This document shows, piece by piece, positions 8,940 through 18,299 of a DNA stretch of 64,000 nt. A program made the position numbers and the translations under genes. Positions within the stretch are counted from its first letter, which is position 1, and each line of letters starts with the position of its first letter. Source of the stretch: Chryseobacterium sp. G0201 (GTDB lineage: Bacteria > Bacteroidota > Bacteroidia > Flavobacteriales > Weeksellaceae); NCBI RefSeq assembly GCF_003815655.1, contig NZ_CP033917.1, positions 2,046,001 to 2,110,000 of the forward strand, read 5' to 3'. The notes under the pieces were generated by a model. It had not been told where the DNA came from. It worked only from the letters and a program-made list of their open reading frames with translations, and did not search any database.

Positions 8940-10355
8940 ATGTCAAAAGAATATATAAAAAACGTTCTTCAAAAATTTGATGATCATCTAAATATTGAAA
9001 ATAATAATCGGATTATTTTCTCAGGAAAATTTGGTATTGGAAAGTCATATTTCTTAAATGAGTTTTTTAAAGATGAAAATTATGAAAAAGAATATTTTCC
9101 AATTTTCTTAAATCCAATAAATTATTCTATTGCATCTAATGATGATATTTTTGAATTAATAAAATTTGATATATTATTTCAAATTTTAAGTAAAGATGTT
9201 ATAGTATTTGAAAATTTAAAATTTTCAAAAGGAAATCTTTTACATCAATATTTTTCAAATAAGTTTTTAGAAGATTTTATTTCAACGACAGATTTAATTG
9301 GTGAAAATATAATGGAAGAACAGGCTTCAGGATCTTTTGGATTGCTTAAGAATTTGGGAAAATTAATAGGAAAGCTTTCTGAAGTAGGCGTTAAAGATTT
9401 TGAAAGTTTTAAAAATAAGATTGAGGGAAATCCTGAGTTAGATATTATAAAAAATTTCTTTACTGATCAACAAAGTAAATTAGGTTCCTTATATGAAAGC
9501 AATGCGATCACACAATTAATTTATGACTTAGTTAAAGATATTGAAAAAACGAGTGAAAAAAAGATAGTTTTAGTAATTGATGACTTAGATAGAATTGATC
9601 CAGAACACATTTTTAGAATTCTGAATATTTTTTCAGCACATGATAAACTGGGTGAGAATAAATTTGGCTTTGAAAAAGTTATTTTAGTTTGTGATATAAA
9701 AAATATTGAAAATATTTATCATCATTTCTATGGTGAGAATGTAGACTTTTTCGGATATATAAATAAATTTTATTCTTTAGACGTTTATAATTATTCCAAT
9801 ATTGATTATGTTAAGTGGTTTAATGTAAATTTTTCAGAAGATCAATATAATGCTGAAAATGTTGAGTTTTTAAGATTCATTTTTTCAGATGCTATTATAA
9901 AAAATTATATTTCTGCAAGACAACTATTTAATAATGATTTCTCAAGATTAGGTATTTCAAATTTTTATAATTCAATTGTTGATCAAAAATTTACTGTTAT
10001 TTCTAATAATCAGAGCATTGGATTTTTTTCTTTGTTTCAACCCATTTACTCAATTTTAAAAACTATAATTCGATATTTTGGTAGTTCAAATAATTTCCTA
10101 AAATATTTAGACGATGTTGAATTTCAACAACTTTCGAGATTTCAAGATATATTAGGAGCAATGTATTTATTCATTAATCTTCGAAAAGAAATTAATGAGT
10201 CAGGAAATCAAATTTTTAGTACACCCTATAATTTTACTATAACTTATGATGGATATAGCAAATATCAATTTGAAGGTGATTTTAGAAGTGCTGATTTAAA
10301 GATGTTTTTTAAGGACGTAATAAACCAATATAATCAAATAACTGAAATTAATTAG
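8940..10355 (+). CDS. KAP-like P-loop NTPase, unusual insertion in the met operon
   Basis: A 471-residue protein with a Walker A, GKFGIGKS at residues 29-36, and a Walker B, VLVIDDLDRI around 209-218. The DDLDRID form and the long gap between the two motifs are the signature of KAP-family STAND-like NTPases, some of which act in phage exclusion. No clear transmembrane segment is seen, and no nuclease or effector domain is recognised in the Phe/Asn-rich C-terminal half. It is one base from metH upstream and one base from metF downstream, same strand, so it is almost certainly co-transcribed under the SAM riboswitch. Base use is far more AT-rich than its neighbours: hand count of row 9121-9180 gives 9 of 60 G+C, against 24 of 60 in metF row 10561-10620. 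This suggests transfer. Its role in methionine metabolism, if any, is unknown. Confidence 0.75.
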   Translation: MSKEYIKNVLQKFDDHLNIENNNRIIFSGKFGIGKSYFLNEFFKDENYEKEYFPIFLNPINYSIASNDDIFELIKFDILFQILSKDVIVFENLKFSKGNLLHQYFSNKFLEDFISTTDLIGENIMEEQASGSFGLLKNLGKLIGKLSEVGVKDFESFKNKIEGNPELDIIKNFFTDQQSKLGSLYESNAITQLIYDLVKDIEKTSEKKIVLVIDDLDRIDPEHIFRILNIFSAHDKLGENKFGFEKVILVCDIKNIENIYHHFYGENVDFFGYINKFYSLDVYNYSNIDYVKWFNVNFSEDQYNAENVEFLRFIFSDAIIKNYISARQLFNNDFSRLGISNFYNSIVDQKFTVISNNQSIGFFSLFQPIYSILKTIIRYFGSSNNFLKYLDDVEFQQLSRFQDILGAMYLFINLRKEINESGNQIFSTPYNFTITYDGYSKYQFEGDFRSADLKMFFKDVINQYNQITEIN

Positions 10356-10356
10356 A

Positions 10357-11313
10357 ATGAAGATTACAGAACACATAAAAAATGCAAACGGAAAAACTTT
10401 GTTCTCCTTAGAAGTTGTTCCGCCTCAGAAAGGAATCGGAATTGAAGATTTGTATAGAAATATAGACCCTTTGATGGAATTTAAACCTCCTTTTATTGAT
10501 GTGACGACTTCTCGCGAAGAATATATTTACATTGATAAAGGTAACGGTCTGATGGAACGTAAAATTACCAGAATGCGTCCCGGAACATTGGGGATTTGTT
10601 CGGCAATTCAGCATAAATATAATGTAGATACCGTTCCACACTTACTTTGTGGAGGATTTACGAAAGAAGAAACAGAATATCTTTTGGTTGACTGTATGTA
10701 TCTTGGGATTGATAATGTGATGGCGCTTCGTGGTGACGCGATGAAAGGACATCAATATTTTGAACCAACAAAAGGAGGTCATGAAAGTGCGATGGATTTG
10801 GTTCATCAAATCAATGATTTAGGAAGAGGAAAATATCTCCATGATGAACAGGCTTGTGAAGAAAACAACAAATTCTGCATTGGAGTAGCCGGTTATCCTG
10901 AAAAACATATGGAAGCACCTTCCATGAATTACGATTTAAAATGGCTAAAACAAAAAGTAGATGCCGGAGCAGATTATATCGTGACCCAAATGTTTTTTGA
11001 TAATAAAAGATTTATCGAGTTTGTGACAAAAGCCAGAGAAATGGGAATTACAGTTCCAATTATCCCCGGAATTAAACCTATTGCAACAAAAAGACATTTA
11101 AAGTTATTGCCACAGGTTTTCAAAATCGATTTACCGGAAGATTTAATTAATGCAGTGGAAAGTGCTAAAAACAATGAAGCCGTAAAACAAATCGGAGTAG
11201 AATGGGCAATTAATCAATGCAAAGAACTTCTTGATTTTGGAGTGCCTGTTTTACACTTTTACTCAATGGGGAAAAGTGACAATATTAAAAAAGTAGCCGG
11301 AGAGTTATTCTAA
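10357..11313 (+). CDS. metF: Methylenetetrahydrofolate reductase
   Basis: A 318-residue FAD-dependent TIM-barrel enzyme reducing 5,10-methylene-THF to 5-methyl-THF, the methyl donor for the MetH pair upstream. Recognisable segments: FSLEVVPP at the N-terminus with the catalytic Glu, DVTTSRE, NVMALRGD, VAGYPEKH, and the ADYIVTQMFFD / PIIPGIKPI flavin and substrate region. Length is normal. It is the last gene of the SAM-regulated cluster and is followed by an intrinsic terminator. Start ATG is one base after the stop of the KAP-like gene. Confidence 0.95.
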   Translation: MKITEHIKNANGKTLFSLEVVPPQKGIGIEDLYRNIDPLMEFKPPFIDVTTSREEYIYIDKGNGLMERKITRMRPGTLGICSAIQHKYNVDTVPHLLCGGFTKEETEYLLVDCMYLGIDNVMALRGDAMKGHQYFEPTKGGHESAMDLVHQINDLGRGKYLHDEQACEENNKFCIGVAGYPEKHMEAPSMNYDLKWLKQKVDAGADYIVTQMFFDNKRFIEFVTKAREMGITVPIIPGIKPIATKRHLKLLPQVFKIDLPEDLINAVESAKNNEAVKQIGVEWAINQCKELLDFGVPVLHFYSMGKSDNIKKVAGELF

Positions 11314-11337
11314 AGTAAAAATAATATTTGATTTTTT

Positions 11338-11365
11338 AAGCCTTGCTTTTTAGCAGGGCTTTTGT
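11338..11365 (+). terminator. Intrinsic terminator of the met operon
   Basis: AAGCCTTGC (11338-11346) pairs with GCAGGGCTT (11353-11361, one G-U), followed by TTTGT. It sits 25 bases after the metF stop and closes the cluster. Confidence 0.8.
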
Positions 11366-11495
11366 ATTTGAAGAAGATTTTTTATAGTAAATATTTAATG
11401 ATTATTGTGAATTGTAGTAAAGTTACTATATTAAAATATATTTTTTAATATAATTTTTAAATTAGAAATCATATATTGGTTTAAAAATTCAGTTT

Positions 11496-13193
11496 ATGAA
11501 AAAAATTATATTATTTCTAGGTTTTATTTCTTTATCTACAACTTTTAGCGCGCAAGTTGGTATCAACACTGCAAATCCTCAAACGACTCTAGATGTTGTT
11601 GGAAATGGAGCTTCTGCAACGATCAAAGACGGTTTTAGAGCTCCAAGAATTACAAAACAACAATTAGCCGCCAAGTCTGCCGGAGTATATGGGGCAACAG
11701 AAAGTGGGGCGCTTGTTTATGTTACAGATATTACGGCTCCTTCAGGTATAACTCCAAGTTTAACGCAGGTTGCAGAAGTTTCGGGCTCGGGTTATTATTA
11801 CTTTGACGGTTCAATTTGGAAGCAGGTGGTAAATTCTACTGGTTTTACCAATATTTATAACTCAAATGGAACGCTTACTGGACTTAGAACAGTAACAACG
11901 GGTGGAAATCAATTAAATTTTAATAACAGTACAAATAGTAGTGTATCTATAGTTACTAATGCTACAGAGGGTAGAGTGACGACCTCCGGAACAGATAGAG
12001 CATCAATCGCAATGTCTTCAGGAACATCTGTTTTAAATCTTTTTCAGGATAACGCTGGTGTTGCTCAAATAACAACAACTGGAGCATCTACGGGAATGAA
12101 TATATTTACAACCAATACGACTCCTATTACTCTTGGAACCAATAATTTAGCTAGGGTGACTGTAACAAGTGGAGGAAATGTAGGTGTTGGCACTGCAGCG
12201 CCCGAGACAAAATTACATGTGATTTCTGGTACTGCAACTTCTAACAGGTATAATATTGTAGATGCGGCTAATTCTACTAATCAATATGCAATGATTGCTT
12301 TAAGAAATACCTCACCTTTGGCGACAGGTAATTATTCTTTGCTAGGATTTACCAATAGCGGACCTACATCCGGCGGTGCCAATTGGGGGTTAGGAAGTGT
12401 GCGTACCGGAGCTACTGCAGTCAATGGTTCTGAAGAAGATTTTTATGTAGGTAATTCGTTAGGAGGTAACTTGCTTGAACGTTTTAGAATCAGTTCAGCA
12501 GGAAATGTAGGAATCGGAACAAGTACTCCTGCAAGAAGACTTCATGTCAATGCCAATTCAAGTGCAGTAAGATTTGAAAGTCTGGCAACATTGCCTACCA
12601 ACACAGCCGCTACAGGTCTGGTTATTGATACGAATGGAGATATTTATAAAAATAATACAGTTTCTGTAGAAGGGCAGATTCTTAGAATAGGTTTGAATGC
12701 GGCTACTTATGCAACAACGACGGAAGTTGGATTAAGATTTAATTCTAATGATACCGCAACAGAGATGGGAAATGCTCCAAACTCAGCGCCTAACTTTATT
12801 AATACAATTGTAGGAGGAACTATAAATGCCGGGGTTGCTGCAACGGCAGGGCAAGGTGCACCTGCAAGAGTAGCGGATCAAATTTTATTACAACCAGGAA
12901 TTTACAAAATACAGGTAAGGCTTGTTGGGAGTTTTGCAGCAGCAAGTGCTTTAAATAATGTTTTTCTAAAGAGTATTGTAAATAATAATGAGTATTCTTT
13001 GGTAAATTTTACCAATAATTCAAATCAGACCACAACTTATTATTTTGATGACTTTATTAATATCACAGGAGCTGCACAAACAGTTGATTTTACGATAAGC
13101 CCCGGAACTAATACTTTCACTACATCATCAAGTGAAACTCCAGGTACCGGACGATCTTATAGAAGTTTGATTTTGATACAGAGGTTGAGATAA
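11496..13193 (+). CDS. Secreted repeat protein with tail-fibre-like GIGT motifs
   Basis: A 565-residue protein with a clear signal peptide (MKKIILFLGFISLSTTFSAQ). Just after it comes VGINTANPQTTLDV, a pattern seen again in the gene at 25411. VGVGTAAPETKLHV (from about residue 229) and VGIGTSTPARRLHV (from about 338) are further copies of the same beta-structured motif, common in secreted flavobacterial proteins and phage tail-fibre-like modules. The rest is Ser/Thr/Asn/Gly-rich, as expected of an extracellular beta-repeat protein. No type IX sorting domain is obvious at the C-terminus, which ends in a jelly-roll-like stretch (FLKSIVNNNEYSL). Function is unknown; an adhesin or surface structural role is a guess. 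Confidence 0.7.
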   Translation: MKKIILFLGFISLSTTFSAQVGINTANPQTTLDVVGNGASATIKDGFRAPRITKQQLAAKSAGVYGATESGALVYVTDITAPSGITPSLTQVAEVSGSGYYYFDGSIWKQVVNSTGFTNIYNSNGTLTGLRTVTTGGNQLNFNNSTNSSVSIVTNATEGRVTTSGTDRASIAMSSGTSVLNLFQDNAGVAQITTTGASTGMNIFTTNTTPITLGTNNLARVTVTSGGNVGVGTAAPETKLHVISGTATSNRYNIVDAANSTNQYAMIALRNTSPLATGNYSLLGFTNSGPTSGGANWGLGSVRTGATAVNGSEEDFYVGNSLGGNLLERFRISSAGNVGIGTSTPARRLHVNANSSAVRFESLATLPTNTAATGLVIDTNGDIYKNNTVSVEGQILRIGLNAATYATTTEVGLRFNSNDTATEMGNAPNSAPNFINTIVGGTINAGVAATAGQGAPARVADQILLQPGIYKIQVRLVGSFAAASALNNVFLKSIVNNNEYSLVNFTNNSNQTTTYYFDDFINITGAAQTVDFTISPGTNTFTTSSSETPGTGRSYRSLILIQRLR

Positions 13194-13212
13194 TAATTTA
13201 ATTTATTTATAA

Positions 13213-13249
13213 AGAGTTTCGGCGCAGCCAAAGGCTGCACCGAAACTCT
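13213..13249. terminator. Bidirectional terminator / dispersed palindrome (copy 1)
   Basis: AGAGTTTCGGCGCAGCC and GGCTGCACCGAAACTCT form a near-perfect palindrome around AAA, between the convergent genes ending at 13193 and 13253. The element at 23581-23611 has the same outer text (GTTTCGGCG ... CCGAAAC) and the same loop. Confidence 0.8.
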
Positions 13250-13252
13250 GTC

Positions 13253-14407
13253 TTATAACATCGGATGTCTTTCAAAAACCTTCTCTCTATCAAACAAATA
13301 TCTATAAGTCGCCAATTTCCTAGTCACTTCCGTATCTAAATTTTCTGCAATCTTTATCATTTTAGGGTTAAAATCACCGATCCATTGAAGTTCGGTAACT
13401 TTAAAGTCCGTGTGTTTTCTTAAATGTTGAGTGCCTTCCCAAATCATATAACCCTCAAGTCCTTTTTTTTGCCATTCAGGGACAACACCGAAGACAAGTC
13501 CAACCATTTTTTCATTCTTTTTGAATTTTTTGATCCATAAAAACTTTAGTTTCTCAATAAATCCAAATTTCCCATTCATATATTTAAACCATTGATTCAA
13601 ATCCGGGATATTCATCCACATGGCAACGGGTTTTTCATTTTCATAAACAAACCACGAAATATGTTCATTGATGATCGGTTTCATCGTTTTAAACATCTTC
13701 AATGTCTTTGCTTCCTCAAGCTGTTTTCCTTCTCCGTGAGCGGCCCAGGCTTTGTTGTAAATTTCAGTAAAATCTTTAGCAAACTTTTCAAGATTATTCT
13801 TTTTCAACGGTTTTGCTGAAATGGCAGGATTTTTACTGTGTTTTGCATGCATTACCGTAAAAACTCTCGAAACTTCCGCGAAAATTGGCCTTGAAAAACA
13901 AAGCTGTTCAAAATAAATTTGAAAACCATAATTCTCAAGAAGCTCTTTATAATAAGGAAAATTATAATTCATTCCATATAAAGGTTCTATAAAACCATCG
14001 ATAAGCAATCCCCAGAATTTGTCTCTTTCACCGAAGTTTATAGGTCCGTCCATCGCTTCCATTCCTCTTTCCTGAAGCCATTTTTTAGAATAATCAAAAA
14101 TAAAATTAGCCGTTTCCTGATCGTTGATACAATCAAAGAACCCAATTCCTCCGGTTGGTTGATTTTGTTCGTATAATTGATTGATAAAAACTGCAATTTT
14201 CCCAATGGTTTTATTGTCTTTATTTTTGAATATAAATCTTTTGCATTCTCCGGTTTTGAAGAATTTATTTTTTTGAGGATCAAAAATAGCTTCAATATCT
14301 TTATCTAAAGGTCTGATGTAGTTTTTGTCATGTTGATAAAGTCTGACAGGGAATTCTAGAAATTCCTTTTTCTGATTTTCATGGTGTACTTCTTCAGCAA
14401 TAATCAT
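13253..14407 (-). CDS. GNAT-like (YghO-type) putative acyltransferase
   Basis: A 384-residue cytoplasmic protein. It carries the pattern DGPINFGERDKFWGLLIDGF around the middle and VGLVFGVVPEWQKKGLEGYM near residues 300-320, which resembles the acetyl-CoA-binding turn of GNAT enzymes. Proteins of this kind are widespread in Bacteroidota as uncharacterised YghO-like acyltransferases. The substrate is unknown; no lipid or antibiotic target can be read. It is convergent with the upstream secreted protein gene and divergent from folE, separated by 98 bases that contain the folE promoter. Confidence 0.6.
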   Translation of the reverse strand: MIIAEEVHHENQKKEFLEFPVRLYQHDKNYIRPLDKDIEAIFDPQKNKFFKTGECKRFIFKNKDNKTIGKIAVFINQLYEQNQPTGGIGFFDCINDQETANFIFDYSKKWLQERGMEAMDGPINFGERDKFWGLLIDGFIEPLYGMNYNFPYYKELLENYGFQIYFEQLCFSRPIFAEVSRVFTVMHAKHSKNPAISAKPLKKNNLEKFAKDFTEIYNKAWAAHGEGKQLEEAKTLKMFKTMKPIINEHISWFVYENEKPVAMWMNIPDLNQWFKYMNGKFGFIEKLKFLWIKKFKKNEKMVGLVFGVVPEWQKKGLEGYMIWEGTQHLRKHTDFKVTELQWIGDFNPKMIKIAENLDTEVTRKLATYRYLFDREKVFERHPML

Positions 14408-14479
14408 AACTTTTATACGAATGAGGAGATGAGGTAATATTTTTGGGTTAAATTGAAATATACGAACAAATATTATCCG

Positions 14480-14487
14480 TATTTTTG
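14480..14487 (+). promoter_or_regulatory. Bacteroidota-type -7 element for folE
   Basis: TATTTTTG fits TAnnTTTG, 18 bases before the folE ATG, with a TTG at 14453-14455 as a possible -33 box. Confidence 0.5.
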
Positions 14488-14505
14488 TTGCAAATTAAAT
14501 AAAAA

Positions 14506-15171
14506 ATGGTTGATTTTACTGATAACGACGATGATATTTTCACAGGAAAAGAACATACGCCTATACGGGAAGATGCTTTTGATAAATCGCCACAGGAAAA
14601 AATAGAAAAAATCACTGAACTTTTCGGTGAGATTATGGAAACGCTTGGATTGGATATGACGGATGATTCTTTGAAAGATTCTCCAACGCGTGTTGCTAAA
14701 ATGTATGTGAATGAAATTTTTGGAGGATTACTGCCTGAAAATAAACCGGGAATTTCTACATTTTCCAATAAATACAAGTATAGCCAAATGTTGGTTGAAA
14801 AGGATATCACTGTATATTCTTTTTGCGAGCACCACTTTTTACCGATCATTGGGAGAGCGCATGTTGCCTATATTTCAAATGGTGAAGTAATTGGTCTTTC
14901 AAAAATTAACAGGATTGTAGATTATTATGCTAAAAGACCACAGGTGCAGGAAAGATTAACAATGCAGATCGTGAACGCTTTAAAAGAAGCTTTGGGAACA
15001 AAAAATGTTGCCTGCATTATTGATGCTAAACATCTTTGTGTAAATTGCAGAGGAATTAAAGATACTGCAAGTTCTACAATAACAGCGGAATTAAGCGGAA
15101 TCTTCAAAACAAATCCTATCACAAGACAGGAATTCTTACATTATGTAGGAAGCCATGCTAAATTGGATTAA
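14506..15171 (+). CDS. folE: GTP cyclohydrolase I
   Basis: A 221-residue enzyme converting GTP to 7,8-dihydroneopterin triphosphate, the first step to tetrahydrofolate. The zinc site is visible as Cys107 and His110 in CEHHFLPI and Cys178 in LCVNCRGI. The LGLDMTDDSLKDSPTRVAKMY and GLSKINRIVDYYAKRPQVQE segments are standard for the family. The first 30 or so residues are acidic and variable. The gene is followed after 13 bases by the small Cys-rich ORF and then cysS, so all three may be co-transcribed. Folate made here feeds MetF/MetH in the met operon. Confidence 0.95.
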   Translation: MVDFTDNDDDIFTGKEHTPIREDAFDKSPQEKIEKITELFGEIMETLGLDMTDDSLKDSPTRVAKMYVNEIFGGLLPENKPGISTFSNKYKYSQMLVEKDITVYSFCEHHFLPIIGRAHVAYISNGEVIGLSKINRIVDYYAKRPQVQERLTMQIVNALKEALGTKNVACIIDAKHLCVNCRGIKDTASSTITAELSGIFKTNPITRQEFLHYVGSHAKLD

Positions 15172-15184
15172 TAATAAATTAATA

Positions 15185-15262
15185 ATGATAAAATTTAAAA
15201 AAGTTTCAGACCAGATTTTTATAGCTACAATTATTTGCTGTTGCTGTGAATGCTGTTGTTAA
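15185..15262 (+). CDS. Cys-codon-rich leader ORF upstream of cysS
   Basis: A 25-codon ATG ORF too short for normal gene calling. Its last eight residues are CCCCECCC: seven Cys codons (TGC and TGT mixed) and one Glu before TAA. The front half is MIKFKKVSDQIFIATII. It starts 13 bases after folE and stops 70 bases before cysS, the gene for cysteinyl-tRNA synthetase. Dense codons for the very amino acid handled by the downstream gene are the hallmark of an attenuator leader peptide: ribosomes would stall here when charged tRNA-Cys is scarce. A hairpin overlaps its final codons. The regulatory role is inference. A small metal-binding or secreted peptide is the alternative, but the lack of any sequence after the Cys run argues against it. 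Confidence 0.6.
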   Translation: MIKFKKVSDQIFIATIICCCCECCC

Positions 15263-15283
15263 AAGATTTCTGTCTTTTAGCAT
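15250..15283 (+). promoter_or_regulatory. Hairpin overlapping the end of the Cys leader ORF
   Basis: ATGCT (15250-15254, within the last Cys codons) can pair with AGCAT (15279-15283), and inside it AAAAGA (15261-15266) with TCTTTT (15273-15278). A ribosome moving through the Cys codons would open it. No U-tract follows, so it does not look like a plain terminator; it may control cysS translation or RNA stability. Confidence 0.4.
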
Positions 15284-15332
15284 GTCTAAACTTTAAACTA
15301 AATTTTAAAATCATTACATCAAAAACAACACA

Positions 15333-16799
15333 ATGCAATTAAAAATATACAACTCGCTTACAGCGGAAAAAGAAATATTTAACCCAATTTTAGAAGGAAA
15401 CGTCGGAATGTATGTCTGTGGACCTACGGTTTACAGCAATGTACATTTGGGAAATGTAAGAACTTTTCTTTCTTTCGACTTTATTTACAGAAGCTTAACG
15501 CACTTAGGATATAAAGTGAGATATGTGAGAAATATCACTGATGCCGGACATCTTACAGACGATGGAGACGTAAATAACGACAGATTTGTGAAGCAAACCC
15601 GTCTTGAAAAACTGGAACCGATGGAAATCGTACAAAAATACACGGTTGATTTTCATAAGGTTTTGGAAATGTTTAATTTACTTCCTCCAAACATCGAGCC
15701 TACCGCAACTGGTCATATCGTTGAGCAGATTGAATTAACTCAAAAACTAATTGAAAAAGGTTTCGCTTACGAAAGCAACGGATCTGTATATTTTGATGTT
15801 CTTGAATACAATAAAAGAGGTCTTAATTACGGTGAACTTTCAAAACGTAATATTGAAGAACTTTTCGCCAACACACGTGATCTAGACGGACAGGGTGAAA
15901 AGAAAAACCCACAGGATTTTGCCCTTTGGAAAAAAGCTTCACCTGCACACATCATGAGATGGAATTCGCCTTGGGGAGAAGGTTTCCCGGGATGGCACCT
16001 TGAATGTACTGCAATGAGCACTAAATATTTAGGTGAAAAATTTGATATTCATGGAGGTGGAATGGATTTGAAATTCCCACATCACGAATGTGAGATCGCT
16101 CAAGGAAAAGCTTGCAATGATACCGCTCCGGTAAATTATTGGATGCATGCCAATATGTTGACAATGAACACGCAACGTATGAGTAAGTCGACAGGGAATT
16201 ACATTTTGCCAATGCAGTTGGTTACAGGAGATAACGATTTCTTTGAAAAGCCCTTCCATCCTTCGATTGTACGTTTCTGTTTCCTACAGGCTCATTACAG
16301 AAGTGTTTTGGATATTTCTAATGATGCGATGATTGCGAGCGAAAAAGGTTTCATCAGATTAATAGAAGCGGTAAAAGTTTTAAATTCAATCACGCCAAAT
16401 GATGAAAAACAATCTGGTTTCAATCTTGAAGAGTGGAAAAATAAAGCGTACGATGCTTTAAATGACGATTTCAATTCTCCGGTTCTTATTGCTCATTTGT
16501 TTGAAGCTGTGAAATTTATTTTTGCTTTAAATGATGATAAAGAAACGATTTCAAGGGAAAATCTTGAAGATTTAAAATCAACTTTAAATGCTTTGATATT
16601 TGACGTGTTAGGACTTCAGGCGGTTGAAGAAAACAATAATGAAAAGCTGGATCAGACATTACAGGTTTTAATTGAACTGAGAAATCAGGCTAGAAAATCT
16701 AAGAACTTTGACCTTTCAGATCAAATTAGAGACAAACTTCTTGCTGAAGGTATTGAATTGAAAGATGGAAGAGACGGAACAACTTACGTTTTAAATTAA
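15333..16799 (+). CDS. cysS: Cysteinyl-tRNA synthetase
   Basis: A 488-residue class I aminoacyl-tRNA synthetase charging tRNA-Cys. [17 protein letters not shown] contains the zinc-binding Cys and the HIGH-like HLGN motif. The KMSKS loop appears as RMSKS in [24 protein letters not shown] and [10 protein letters not shown] hold further zinc ligands. Length is normal. The 70-base gap upstream is A-rich and follows the Cys-rich leader ORF, suggesting control by charged tRNA-Cys level. An intrinsic terminator follows the stop. Confidence 0.96.
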   Translation: MQLKIYNSLTAEKEIFNPILEGNVGMYVCGPTVYSNVHLGNVRTFLSFDFIYRSLTHLGYKVRYVRNITDAGHLTDDGDVNNDRFVKQTRLEKLEPMEIVQKYTVDFHKVLEMFNLLPPNIEPTATGHIVEQIELTQKLIEKGFAYESNGSVYFDVLEYNKRGLNYGELSKRNIEELFANTRDLDGQGEKKNPQDFALWKKASPAHIMRWNSPWGEGFPGWHLECTAMSTKYLGEKFDIHGGGMDLKFPHHECEIAQGKACNDTAPVNYWMHANMLTMNTQRMSKSTGNYILPMQLVTGDNDFFEKPFHPSIVRFCFLQAHYRSVLDISNDAMIASEKGFIRLIEAVKVLNSITPNDEKQSGFNLEEWKNKAYDALNDDFNSPVLIAHLFEAVKFIFALNDDKETISRENLEDLKSTLNALIFDVLGLQAVEENNNEKLDQTLQVLIELRNQARKSKNFDLSDQIRDKLLAEGIELKDGRDGTTYVLN

Positions 16800-16822
16800 A
16801 ATAATAAAATAAGTATATACTT

Positions 16823-16852
16823 AAACTCTCACAAATTTGTGGGAGTTTTTTT
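16823..16852 (+). terminator. Intrinsic terminator of cysS
   Basis: AAACTCTCACAAA pairs with TTTGTGGGAGTTT (one G-U) and is followed by TTTT, 23 bases after the cysS stop. Confidence 0.8.
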
Positions 16853-17109
16853 GTGCGTGTTGTTGTCATTTCGACGAAGGATAAATCACTATTTTAATAA
16901 TCTTAAAACTTTAAACAAAAATCTTATCGGTTAAAAATTAAATGTAAAGAATTTGTTAAATTTAAATATTCTTCAAATTATCATAATCACACCATTAAAA
17001 TTAAATTATTGTAAATAGTATTTAAATAGTAGAGATTTTTTATCATCCAATTTGAAAATTATGTAACTTAGTAATAGTAAAATCATTACGAATCTAAATC
17101 CAACTTATT
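16853..17109. other. AT-rich intergenic stretch with a repeat fragment
   Basis: Near 16862-16885 lies GTTGTCATTTCGACGAAGGA, which reads like the end of a dispersed intergenic repeat of the kind seen more fully at 50475-50575. The rest is very AT-rich and must carry the promoter of the gene at 17110, but no clean TAnnTTTG element is seen. No ORF is supported. Confidence 0.4.
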
Positions 17110-18276
17110 ATGAAAAAACATTTATTCCCTTTATTTTTGGTATTACTTGGAGCAAACGCTCATGCTCAGCAAGATTTTTTTGCACTGACAGGAAAAGATA
17201 CTCCAGGTATTGTTTTTAATGATTTCCGTGCTATTGATGCGGTAAACGGAACTTCCGGAGAAGCTGTCTTCACTGCAGATTCTTCTGCGAAAATATTTTC
17301 ACAGACAAGAAACAGTTCTGTAACTGAGGATAAAAATTCTTACAATAATTCTCAGGCGACAACAATGGCGACGTTGGCGTATGATTCAAGAAATAATAAT
17401 CTGGTGTACATGCCGATGTTTTCGTCAAATATCTATGTTTTAAATCCTAAAACTAAAGAAATCACTTTGGTTGAAAATAATGTTGTGAGAGTAACTTCTT
17501 GCGACATCAATTCTCACATAACGAGAATGGCGACAGGATATGATGGAAATATTTACGCGATGAATAATTCCGGAACACAGTTTTTACAGATCAGTAACAA
17601 GAACAATCAATATGTTGTCAATGACCTTGGGATCGTTAAAGATGATTCTTCAAACGGAAAAAACTCTTTCACAACAATTGAAACCGGCTTTGGAGGTGAT
17701 ATGATTGCTGATGCAGATAATAATTTCTATGTTTTTGCAACATCAGGAAATGTTTTCAAAGTTTCAACGATAGAATTAAAGGCAAAATTTGTCGGAAAAA
17801 TCACAGGAATTCCTGAAGGGTATTCTGTAAACGGAGCAGCGGTGAATTCCAAAGGAAAAGTTGTGATTGCGAGCGCAAAAGGAGCGCCTTTATATGAAGT
17901 GAATTTAAATGATTTACAGGCAAAACAACTTCCGGGAAATTTAAATTTACATATTTATGATTTGGCGAGTAAATATTTTGCTAATGATAAAGCTATTTCA
18001 AATAGTGCTTTAGCAAATTTAGATATTTATCCGACAAGAGTTGATGAGCAATTAATCAACGTAAATGTGAATGATAAATCAGTAAAAGGAAATCTTAAAC
18101 TTACTATTTTTGACATCTCAGGTAAGAATGTAATGCAACAGAATTTATCCGTAAAAGATGGCTCATTAAATCAACAGGTTTATTTAAAAAATCTGATTAA
18201 TGGAGCTTATATTGTAAGTATTGCTGATGAGTCCGGGAAAATATTATTAAGCAAAAAAATTCTTGTAACAGAATAA
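17110..18276 (+). CDS. Secreted protein with type IX sorting domain
   Basis: A 388-residue protein with a signal peptide (MKKHLFPLFLVLLGANAHAQ), a middle region of beta-propeller-like repeats (YDSRNNNLVYMPMFSSNIYVLN; MATGYDGNIYAMNNSG; DMIADADNNFYVFATSGNVFKV), and a C-terminal type IX secretion sorting domain of about 80 residues (ANLDIYPTRVDEQLINV, FDISGKNV, GAYIVSI, KKILVTE). Export is through the Sec system and then the T9SS outer-membrane system. Its activity is unknown; no catalytic residues are recognised. It stands alone between the cysS terminator and malQ, with its own terminator. Confidence 0.8.
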   Translation: MKKHLFPLFLVLLGANAHAQQDFFALTGKDTPGIVFNDFRAIDAVNGTSGEAVFTADSSAKIFSQTRNSSVTEDKNSYNNSQATTMATLAYDSRNNNLVYMPMFSSNIYVLNPKTKEITLVENNVVRVTSCDINSHITRMATGYDGNIYAMNNSGTQFLQISNKNNQYVVNDLGIVKDDSSNGKNSFTTIETGFGGDMIADADNNFYVFATSGNVFKVSTIELKAKFVGKITGIPEGYSVNGAAVNSKGKVVIASAKGAPLYEVNLNDLQAKQLPGNLNLHIYDLASKYFANDKAISNSALANLDIYPTRVDEQLINVNVNDKSVKGNLKLTIFDISGKNVMQQNLSVKDGSLNQQVYLKNLINGAYIVSIADESGKILLSKKILVTE

Positions 18277-18299
18277 TCTTTTAACTTTAATAAAAACTC

